Source: Ahaetulla prasina
Taxonomy: Eukaryota; Chordata; Lepidosauria; Squamata; Colubridae
Assembly: GCF_028640845.1 (NCBI RefSeq)
Contig: NC_080540.1
Span: forward strand, 226,222,794 to 226,286,793
DNA: 64,000 nt
Direction: 5' to 3'
Shown here: positions 56,007 to 64,000 of the stretch, piece by piece
Numbering within the stretch: position 1 is the stretch's first letter
How the letters are laid out: each line of letters starts with the position of its first letter
The notes under the pieces: model-generated
What the model saw: only the letters and a program-made list of their open reading frames with translations
Database searches by the model: none
Told to the model about the DNA's origin: nothing
Translations under genes and position numbers: made by a program

Positions 56007-56440
56007 GGACCGCCTACTGTTACCATATGCCTCCCACTGACCCATACGCCTCACAGAGAGGGACTTCTCAGGGTGCCGTCCGCTGCAATGTCGGCTGGCG
56101 GCCCCAGGAAGGTCCTTCTGTGGGGCTCCTACACCTGGAACGAACTTCCCCAGGTTTACGCCAAATACCTGACCTTCGGACCTTTCGCCGCGAACTGAAG
56201 ACACATCTTTTTATTCGCGTGGGGCTGGCTTAAATTTTATGGATTTTATAGTTTTTATTATTAATTTTAAATGGGGTTTTAATTTCTATATATTTTAAAT
56301 TTTTAGGCAAATTATAATAAGTTTTTTAATCTTGCATTTTATAGAATATTGTCTTGTCTGTTTTTTATTTGCCTGTACACCGCCCTGAGTCCTTCGGGAG
56401 AAGGGCGGTATAAAAATCGAATAAATGAAAAAAAAAATGA
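56007..56440 (+). mobile_element. L2-clade LINE 3' fragment, nested (unit 1)
   Basis: Carries the ORF2 C-terminus ([20 protein letters not shown]) and the tail CCTGAGTCCTTCGGGAGAAG. Relative to the unit 2 copy it lacks the first ~20 bases and several G/C bases, which break the frame. Confidence 0.82.
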
Positions 56441-56565
56441 AATTAACAACTCTGTAGCAGAAGTAATATTTTCTGCAATCAAGTTTGAAGCGGTTGACAT
56501 TAAGCTTGAATCTATTTTTAAAAATCTTTGAAATTCCTTTCAATTAAAAAGTATGGCCTACCATG

Positions 56566-56979
56566 AGCCGTGGTGGTGCAGTGGTTAGAATGCAGTATTG
56601 CAGGCTAATTCTGCCAACTGCCAGCAGTTCGATTCTGTGGCTGATGGTTTCCTTCTTGTTACTTTCCTTTAAATATCATTTTACCTGTGGCATTGAAGCC
56701 AAGAGAACAGAGACCTTAAATCTCTGGATGTGGTCCTGAGGTTCTTCATTAATTTCTGGAGAAGAGCCATGGCGGTTAGAAGTCAGTACTGTGGGCTAAC
56801 TCGCTGCTCATTGCCAGGAGTTCGATTCTCAATGGCTCAAGGTTGACTCATCCTTCCATCCTTCTGATGTGGATAAGATGTGGACCCAGTTTGTTGGGGT
56901 AATATGCTGACTCTGTAAACTGCTGAGAGAGGGCTGTAAAGCACTGTGAAGCAGTCTATAAGTCTAAATTGTATTGCTA
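56566..56979 (+). mobile_element. tRNA-derived SINE, partial dimer (unit 2)
   Basis: Essentially identical duplicate of 54979-55392. Confidence 0.8.
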
Positions 56980-57136
56980 TATGAGAGGGATGGTTAAATA
57001 CATCTAGGATGGAAAAAGAGTTTGGCCCACTTTCCTATTGTCCCATTGGACATGGATGTTCTCTTTTTCAAAAGACCATTAGGTTGTCCTTAAAAATGTA
57101 CGTAGATGATATGTTACAGATAGTTCTCGACCAGTA

Positions 57137-57280
57137 CAGGGTTTCACTTACCTTCGCTACCAGTTCGGAACTGTGAGTGCACTTGCGCGCAGTGCTTCTG
57201 CATATGCGCAGAACCTTCTGTGCATTTGCAGAGCGTCCGTGATTACGCCCTTAGGGTGGGCGGGCTTCCGCCGCTATCAG
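57137..57280 (+). mobile_element. MITE-like element (unit 2)
   Basis: Duplicate of 55550-55699, several bases shorter at its GC-rich right end. Confidence 0.55.
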
Positions 57281-57591
57281 TTTTTTTTTTATTATTTAAT
57301 TTTGTCATAACAGTATACATAAACATTGTCATAAGTAAAAAAAACATAACATGAAGAAAATATATATATATATATATATATATATAAGTAAAGAATATGC
57401 ATTATCTATATTAATTTGATATAATAAAGGGAACAATAGGACAGGAACGGTAGGCAGTTTTTTGCTCTTATGCACGCCCCTTATAGTCCTCTTAGGAATG
57501 GGGTGAGGTCAATAGTAGACAGTTTTTGGTTGAAGATTTTGGGATTTTGAGTAGAGACTATGGAGTCAGGTAATGAGTTCCAAGCATTAAC
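57281..57591 (-). mobile_element. CR1/Rex1-like LINE 3' end, antisense (unit 2)
   Basis: Duplicate of 55700-56006 with a longer (AT)n run at 57360-57386. Confidence 0.82.
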
Positions 57592-58063
57592 TTGGCTTAG
57601 GGCCTGGGTACTTACGGGACCGCCTACTGTTACCATATGCCTCCCACTGACCCATACGCTCTCACAGAGAGGGACTTCTCAGGGTGCCGTCCGCCAAGCA
57701 ATGTCGGCTGGCGGCCCCCAGGGGAAGGTCCTTCTCTGTGGGGGCTCCCACACTCTGGAACGAACTTCCCCCAGGTTTACGCCAAATACCTGACCTTCGG
57801 ACCTTTCGCCGCGAACTGAAGACACATCTTTTTATTCGCGCGGGGCTGGCTTAAATTTTATGGATTTTATAGTTTTTATTATTAATTTTAAATGGGGTTT
57901 TAATTTCTATATATTTTAAATTTTTAGGCAAATTATAATAAGTTTTTTAATCTTGCATTTTATAGAATATTGTCTTGTCTGTTTTTTTATTTGCCTGTAC
58001 ACCGCCCTGAGTCCTTCGGGAGAAGGGCGGTATAAAAATCAAATAAATGAAAAAAAAAATGAA
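57592..58063 (+). mobile_element. L2-clade LINE 3' fragment, nested (unit 2)
   Basis: Better preserved than the unit 1 copy. ATTAAC occurs on both sides (57586-57591 and 58064-58069), a 6-bp target duplication showing it inserted into the antisense CR1/Rex1-like LINE. Confidence 0.85.
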
Positions 58064-58653
58064 ATTAACAACTCTGTAGCAGAAGTAATATTTTCTGCAA
58101 TCAAGTTTGAAGCGGTTGACATTAAGCTTGAATCTATTTTTTGCTCTTGTAATATTGCGATTGAAGCTGAAGTAGTCATTTACAGGAAGGATATTGCAAT
58201 AGATGATTTTGTGTGTTAAACACAGGTCATGTCGAAGTCGACGGAGTTGTAAGTTTTCTAATCCCAGGATTTCAAGCCTGGTGGTATAAGGTATTTTGTT
58301 GTTTTTGGAGGAGTGAAGAACTCTTCTAGTAAAATATTTCTGGACGCGTTCTATTGTATTTATGTCAGAGATGTGGTGTGGGTTCCAGACTGATGAGCTG
58401 TATTCAAGAATAGGTCTGGCAAATGTTTTGCATGCTCTAGTTAGTAGTGTAGAGTTTTTGGAAAAGAAACTGCATAAAATTAGGTTTACTACTTTTAGAG
58501 CCTTTTTTGCTATGTAGTTGCAGTGGGCTTTGGCATTTAGGTCATTTGATATGAGAACTCCAAGATCTTTGACAGGGTGAGGGTCATCAGTAAGGTAATC
58601 AAGTTTGTACTTGTTGATAGGATTCTTTTTTCAATATGTAAGACTGAGCATTT
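58064..58653 (-). mobile_element. CR1/Rex1-like LINE, antisense, ORF2 C-terminal part
   Basis: Continuation of the element interrupted at 57591. The reverse complement aligns with the coding region 62560-63140 of the copy at 61780, with several frame disruptions. It ends near GACTGAGCATTT, where the 5' truncation lies. Confidence 0.82.
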
Positions 58654-58671
58654 ACCGGTACAAACCCACCA

Positions 58672-59041
58672 CTATTCTTGACTTACAATAGTTCATTTAC
58701 AATAGTTCATTTACAACGGCACTGAAAAAAGTGATTTCTGATCATTTTTCACACTTGCAACCCTTGCAGCATCCCCATGGACGCATGGTCAAAAATTCAG
58801 ATGCTTGGCAATTGACTCATATTTATGACAATTGCAGTGTCCCAAGGTCATGTGATCCCCTTTTGTAACCTTCTGATAAGCAAAGTCAATTGGGAAGCCG
58901 GGTTCACTTCACAACTGCAGTAATTCACTTAACAACTGGGGCAAGAAAGCTTGTAAAATGGGACAAAACTCATTTAACAAATGTCTTATTTAGCAACCAA
59001 AATATTGGGCTCAGTTGTGATCGTAAGCCGAGGACTACCTG
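58672..59041 (-). mobile_element. Tigger-like MITE
   Basis: CTTGACTTACAATAGTTCAT at left and GTAAGCCGAGGACTACCTG at right. A short internal duplication of TTACAATAGTTCATTTAC lies at the left end. Confidence 0.75.
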
Positions 59042-59840
59042 AATTTAGGCCCTAGTAGAGGAAGCTTGCCATTCAAGTTGCAAGCCAGATCCATTTTTCA
59101 GACGTTACCAATGATTTCAAATCCAATATCAAAAATGCTATAAATTATTCTAAGTAAATGAAGCCTGCTTCATGAACACTTTGTTTCCCTTTTTTTAAAA
59201 GAATACCTTTGTAATTAATTCTATTCATAATGCAGAAGCAGTTTATGTCAGGAAATGCTTAGTGGTTTAAATTAGCCCCAGTTTCATTACCTTACAGGAA
59301 TTGCTTTGCCAATATGCCAATTACATGAAGACTTAAACCAAGCCTTCTGGAACTGCTAAGAAGAAAAAAAACACCCTACATTTTTTTGTACACTATTACT
59401 TCCAGCTACTTCCCTGCAGATTTACGCTTCTATAAAATTGCAGGATATTTGAAACAGGGTAGCCAATTTTTATGATCATAATTTTGTGCTTTGCCACTTT
59501 AGCATCAGAAACAGTAAAATAATACAAAGTGGTGGTAAATTTTATTGGCTGCTCGAAATATCTGTCTGCACTTGAAAATGATAAAATTAATGTTCCCTAC
59601 TGAGAAAGGGAAGTATTCTGTCACACACTGTCAGATGTAAGATTGATACCTGCTCCAATTTATACATGTGATTGAGAAGAAGGTTCTGCCCGGTCATATA
59701 TGATAAAAATATAATAAGATTAATTCAAAATGATTATTTTATTTTTTTAAAAATTGAACTTCACAGTTCAATTTTTTTTCAAAAAATTGAAAAAACTTCA
59801 CAGCAATAGCTGCAAAACAGCCATTGGTCCAAATCGTGGA
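59042..59840. other. Unique stretch, no gene seen
   Basis: AT-rich, nothing recognised. Confidence 0.4.
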
Positions 59841-59842
59841 TA

Positions 59843-60226
59843 GGTAGTCCTCGACATACAACCACAGTTGACCCCAAAATTTATGTTGCTAAGTGAGACA
59901 TTTGTTAAGTCTCATTTTATGACCTTTCTTGCCACAGTTGTTAAGTGAATCACTACAGTTAAGTTAGTGAAAAGGTTGTTAAGTGAGTCTCGCTTCCCGG
60001 CTGACTTTGGTTGTCAGAAGGTCGCAAAAGGGATCATATGAACTTGGGACTCAGTAATGGTAATAAATATGAGTCAATTGCTAGGCCTCTGAATTTTGAT
60101 CACATGACCCTGGGGATGCTGCAACGGTCATAAGTGTGAAAAATGGTCATAAGTCACCTTTTTCAGTGCCATTGTAAAACTTTGAATGGTCACCAAATGA
60201 ACTGTTGTAATGTCGAAGACTACCTG
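59843..60226 (+). mobile_element. Tigger-like MITE, abutting a hAT element
   Basis: GGTAGTCCTCGACATACAAC to GTCGAAGACTACCTG, TA on the left side (59841-59842). Its right boundary is directly occupied by the next element, so the right TA is missing. Confidence 0.78.
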
Positions 60227-60339
60227 CAGGGGTGAAATCCAGCAGGTTTTGACAGGTTCTGGAGAACTGGTAGCGGAAATTTTGACCAGTTCAGAGAATC
60301 GGCAAATACCACCTCTAGCTGGCCCCAGAGTGGAGTGGG

Positions 60340-60475
60340 AATGGGGATTTTGCAATATCCTTCCACCAGGAGTGGGAAGGAATGGGGATTTTGCAATATC
60401 CTTCCACCAGGAGTGGGAAGGAATGGGGATTTTGCAATATCCTTCCACCAGGAGTGGGAAGGGAATGGGGATTTT
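60340..60475 (+). repeat. 41-bp minisatellite, about 3.3 copies
   Basis: The unit contains GGGGATTTTGCAATATCCTT and CCACCAGGAGTGGGAAGGAA. GGGGATT recurs at 60343, 60384, 60425 and 60467. The open frames of 60-106 codons here are made by this repeat. Confidence 0.9.
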
Positions 60476-60537
60476 TTTTTAATTTGCATTTATATCCCAC
60501 CCTTCTCCGAAGACTTAGGGCGGCTTACACTATATTT
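60474..60537 (-). mobile_element. SINE tail fragment
   Basis: Poly-T, then ATATCCCACCCTTCTCCGAA and TAGGGCGGCTTACA: the tail of the 2245-type SINE, antisense. Confidence 0.7.
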
Positions 60538-60634
60538 TGCAATATCCTTCCCTTGCTACCCCCACCAAGCCACACCATGCCCATCAAGCCACGCCCACGG
60601 AACCAGTAGTAAAAAAAATTGGATTTTACCACTG

Positions 60635-61771
60635 ATTATCAGTATATGTTTTTGAAAGCTATTTTTCTGTTCAACAATTTTGGCTCTAACATCAGTTTTT
60701 CATCAAGGTTAGTTCTTAAGTAATTAAATGGAAGGTCTTCAGGATTGTTTCCAATACTTAATATTCATGTTGGCTTTATCGCATCTGCATATGCCTCTCA
60801 GCTAAGATTTTTGTGTTGCCTTTGTACCTAATAGTCATGATCGAATAGATTGGAATATTAAAGCAATCGCCTAACTCTACTGGTTCCTTAAACCTAACCT
60901 GGATGATCCCCCAATCTTACAGCCTATTTATATTATTCCTGTCATGATCCATATCCAACATTTAAAATCAGATTCATGGCACCAAATTGAGTGTCTGGAT
61001 AATTAGGCTGTGAGAAGATCACTCACTGAAAATAATGGGAAAAAAATTACCCATTGAAAAATATTCAGAGAAGTCTGTAAGAGTAAAAAGACCATTTAGG
61101 CTTTAGGGGGGGAAAACTCAATTTATCCCTCGCTATGCTTCTCCATGGTGTATAGTTAGCAGTGAAAATTCCAGGCTGTAAAACTGCAGCCCATTGACAT
61201 ATGTACAGTAAGCACATTGTCACAAAATAAAGAGAGGAGGGGAAAGGCAACATTTGCAGAAAGTTAATGAAGTGAGTTCACTAATCCTCTCTTAGATTAG
61301 AAGCGTCTTAGTTTCTTGGGGCTTTAGGGACAGAGAAGCTATCGTTATACAGCACAGTGAGCCCCAGCAAAATTTCAAACCCTGCCCCCATTGTAATAAC
61401 TAGTAATGCCCCTGCTACGGAAGGCATCTGTTCCAATGCGCAATTCACTGCCATACAGGCTGCCTCCAGAGATCAGCCTCATAAGCCAGAAGCAGCTGCT
61501 CTTACGCTTCTTGCTCTCCTTTCTGCAATTCTTTGGAGCTCTGTCATTAAACTCCAAATAATAAGTTTGCATTATTACTTTATTTTGATAGGCTGGCTTT
61601 AAACCATAATGACTCTGGTGAAAATTCTAAAACCAACAATAATCTGACTCATCCCCTCCTCCTCAAATCCTTTACTTAATATAATTTTCTTTTCTTCCTT
61701 CCTTCCTTCCTTCCTATTATTAAATGAAGGACATAGGTAGCAATTGAGGGGAAGTTGTCCATTTATAGTTG
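60635..61771. other. Unique stretch, no gene seen
   Basis: AT-rich; a (TTCC)n run lies at about 61693-61714. Confidence 0.45.
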
Positions 61772-63269
61772 GTATAGAGTTGCTCTTCACAACTTAAAAC
61801 CATCGCTATCTATTGGACCCGATGGACTGTGCGCATACTTCTTAAAAAAACTTTCCATTAATATAGCAGAACCCCTAAGTATTATCTTTGAAAAAGCTTT
61901 CACTACCAGTTCTCTTCCCAAACTTTGGTCACTAGCCACAGTCATCCCTATCTTCAAAAAAGGAGACCCCAGCTTAGTCGAAAACTACAGACCGATCTCC
62001 CTTTGCTGTGTCACCTGCAAAGTCATGGAATCTATCATCAACCAATCCATTACCTCATACTTAGAAACAAACAACCTACTCTCCAACAAACAATTTGGTT
62101 TCAGAAAAAAATTATCATGTAACTTACAACTTCTTCACTGCAAAAACATATGGACTTCAAATCTTGATCAAGGCAAATCAATAGATGCAATCTACATAGA
62201 CTTCTGCAAAGCTTTCGACTCAGTAGTACACGATAAACTTCTCCTAAAACTAATATCCTATGGCATCTCAGGACCCCTCCACAAATGGATATCTGCTTTC
62301 CTGTCTAACAGACAAGTGGTCAAAATTGGCAATGCTCTATCAAATCCTGTTCCTGTCAAGAGTGGCGTTCCTCAAGGCAGCGTTCTTGGACCAACACTCT
62401 TTATACTATACATTAATGATCTTTGTGACCATATCTCAAGTAATTGTGTTCTCTTTGCTGATGATGTCAAACTATTTAACATCACAGACAATACTTCTAT
62501 AATTCAAAACGACCTTGATCATCTAACCGCTTGGTCTAAAAATTGGCAGCTCCAAATTTCAACCAGCAAATGCTCAGTCTTACATATAGGAAAAAAGAAC
62601 CCAAAAACTAAGTACATACTAGATGGACATTACCTTACAGATGACCCCCATCCCGTTAAAGACCTTGGAGTTTTCATGTCAAATGATCTAAGTGCCAAAG
62701 CCCACTGCAATTACATAGCAAAAAAAGCTCTAAGAGTTGTAAACCTAATCTTGCATAGTTTCTTTTCCAAAAACACCACACTATTAACCAGAGCATATAA
62801 AACATTTGCTAGACCAATTCTAGAATACAGCTCACCTGTTTGGAACCCTCACCACATTTCTGACATCAATACAATTGAACGTGTCCAGAAATATTTTACA
62901 AGTAGAGTTCTCCATTCCTCTGAAAACAATAGAATACCCTATCCCACCAGACTTGAAATCCTAGGCTTAGAAAACTTGGAACTCCATCACCTTCGACAAG
63001 ACCTAAGCTTAACTCACAGAATCATCTATTGTAATGTCCTTCCGGTTAAAGACTACTTCAGCTTTAATTGCAATAATACTAGAGCAACTAATAGATTTAA
63101 ACTTAATGTCAACCGCTTTAATCTAGATTGCAGAAAATATGACTTCTGTAACAGAATCATCAGTGCTTGGAACACTTTACCTGACTCTGTGGTCTCTTCC
63201 CATAATCCTAAAAGCTTTATCCAAAAACTTTCTACTATTGACCTCACCCCATTCCTAAGAGGACCATAA
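61755..63269 (+). pseudogene. CR1/Rex1-like ORF2, RT through C-terminus
   Basis: 504-codon open frame; the first ~10 codons are flanking DNA and the element's reading begins near LKPSLSIGPDG. In order: NYRPISLCCVTCKVMES, LSNKQFGFRKKLSC, IDFCKAFDSVVHDKLLLKL, SGVPQGSVLGPTLF, the catalytic FADD at residues 234-237, PVKDLGVFM and the C-terminal end LSTIDLTPFLRGP. No stop or frameshift lies in the retained part, so the copy is young, but without the endonuclease and N-terminus it is not autonomous. It may be a source for primer design of the family's intact form only by comparison with other loci. Confidence 0.85.
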
Positions 63270-63428
63270 GGGGCGTGCATAAGCGCACAAACATGCCTAC
63301 CGTTCCTATCCTATTGTTTTTCTTTTCTTCTTTCTATATATATGCTTATACCTCCTTATATTTACCCATATATGTTTATATACTATATAATCTTTTGTAT
63401 GATTCCTACATATATTGTTGTGACAAAA

Positions 63429-63483
<55 letters not shown>

Positions 63484-63492
63484 AGTATAGAG
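61772..63492 (+). mobile_element. CR1/Rex1-like LINE, 5'-truncated, with TSD
   Basis: The element is about 61780-63484, between GTATAGAG at 61772-61779 and 63485-63492. It starts inside the RT domain, runs uninterrupted to the ORF2 stop at 63267-63269, and has a ~160-base 3' UTR ending GTTGTGACAAAATAAATAA and (AAAT)n. The RT signature FADDVKLF and SGVPQGSVLGP place it in the CR1/Rex1 group rather than L2 or BovB. The endonuclease is absent. Confidence 0.85.
63427..63484 (+). repeat. (AAAT)n tail
   Basis: About fourteen AAAT units ending the LINE. Confidence 0.94.
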
Positions 63493-63847
63493 CCAAAAAG
63501 GAAATCATTTGGCTTAAAGCCATGAGTTTGAACTGTTGACTTCCTTTCACCAACTGAACAATTATTCACTATATATTTCAATATCTTTGGATGACCAAGA
63601 GAATAGAAGTAAAAACAGAAGTGTGAACAACATTCAGAGACACAGGATGGCAAATTTATTTCTAAAATAAACAGTAGGTTTTGCTCTTCTATTTTACATG
63701 TTTATTCTGCTCTTGTACTATAATAGTAATGTTAAAAGATTTTTTTAAAAACACACCAGAATAAAAACATTTGATTCATGCTAGCTGTGTTCAAGAAAAT
63801 GTAAACCTCCCATCATATTTCACCTATTTTTAAAAAATAAACATAAG
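63493..63847. other. Unique stretch, no gene seen
   Basis: No features recognised between the LINE and the LTR. Confidence 0.4.
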
Positions 63848-64000
63848 TGTTAAGTTTGGGCAATGAAGAGGCAGGAGACGATACAAGTGACAACAGCTCT
63901 TTAGTTTATTGTGATCCCAGCAAAAGCCAACAGGCAAAACCCCTCTTTAAATAGTACTTTGGCTGAGGCACCAGCCAATCAGCAACGTGCTTTTTTCCCG
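63848..64000 (-). mobile_element. LTR, antisense, cut by the window end
   Basis: TGTTAAGTTTGGGCAATGAA at the left would be the reversed CA end. On the minus strand it has a TATA-like TATTTAAAGAG and AATAAA about 45 bases downstream, the spacing of an LTR promoter and polyadenylation signal. It differs from the other LTR families here. The 5' part lies outside the window. Confidence 0.6.

Larger units (their letters stand above)
54922..58130 (+). repeat. Tandem duplication, ~1.6-kb unit
   Basis: Unit 1 is 54922-56508 and unit 2 is 56509-58130. AATCTATTTTT occurs at the start of unit 1 (54922), at the joint (56509) and at the end of unit 2 (58131). The units share a SINE, a MITE-like element, antisense LINE sequence and a nested L2 fragment. 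Differences are mostly small indels in GC-rich segments, with extra AT units in unit 2. Confidence 0.92.
60227..60634 (+). mobile_element. hAT-like element with internal minisatellite and SINE tail
   Basis: CAGGGGTGAAATCCAGCAGG to TTGGATTTTACCACTG. It has the ACTGGTAG-type motif of the 38437/47739 family. No 8-bp duplication is visible. A SINE tail fragment lies inside at 60474-60537. Confidence 0.68.

Noticed and set aside
60128..60655. Frames of 60-106 codons with repeated GDFAISFHQEW-like blocks
   Set aside because: They are products of the 41-bp minisatellite; 41 is not a multiple of 3, so all frames are read in turn.
1..64000. CRISPR arrays, prokaryotic operons or phage-like modules
   Set aside because: Direct repeats here are microsatellites, minisatellites, LTRs and MITEs; the sequence is plainly vertebrate.

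Overview
The window looks like nuclear DNA from a squamate reptile, most likely a snake. The reasons are the repeat families: a Sauria-type SINE with a BovB-like tail, BovB, CR1, L2-clade and CR1/Rex1-type LINEs, a LINE whose 3' end runs into an (ATTCT)n/(AATAG)n microsatellite, and many short hAT and Tigger-like MITEs. I found no host protein-coding exon, rRNA or functional tRNA gene, and no CRISPR or operon-like structure. All convincing coding similarity belongs to retrotransposons. The window reads as intergenic or deep intronic sequence.

Layout. 1-4 kb: end of an ERV-like LTR, a Tigger-like MITE, a second TA-flanked MITE and a tRNA-derived SINE. 4.05-6.9 kb: a 5'-truncated L2-clade LINE with endonuclease and reverse transcriptase, broken by one frameshift; a second, shorter L2 copy lies at 8.7-9.7 kb. 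10-15.8 kb: mostly unique AT-rich DNA with an L3/CR1-type LINE fragment, hAT MITEs and a GC-rich solo LTR carrying an internal minisatellite. 15.8-23.2 kb: a composite ERV locus. An antisense solo LTR is split by pentanucleotide microsatellites, a same-family provirus with two near-identical 572-bp LTRs sits inside those microsatellites, and an LTR-bounded 1.2-kb unit is tandemly repeated to the right. 25.5-29.4 kb: a Sauria SINE, a 1.23-kb tandem duplication whose breakpoints lie inside Tigger-like MITEs, and a CR1 fragment. 30.8-36 kb: an L3/CR1-type LINE with its seeded microsatellite, then a decayed Ty3/gypsy-type element on the minus strand (gag, protease, RT, RNase H, integrase, 3' LTR). 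37-48 kb: a cluster of hAT MITEs, many with perfect 8-bp target-site duplications, and nested MITEs. 50-54 kb: another solo LTR inside a MITE, an unrecognised open frame of 156 codons, and SINEs. 54.9-58.1 kb: a 1.6-kb tandem duplication with an 11-bp microhomology at its joints. 58.6-60.6 kb: MITEs. 61.8-63.5 kb: a young-looking 5'-truncated CR1/Rex1-like LINE with an open frame to its C-terminus. The window ends in an antisense LTR.

No new enzymatic or defence system is visible. The notable content is structural: at least three local tandem duplications, two of which carry chimeric repeats that mark their recombination points, and a very clean record of hAT MITE insertion. Family names rest on motif recognition by eye; no database search was run.
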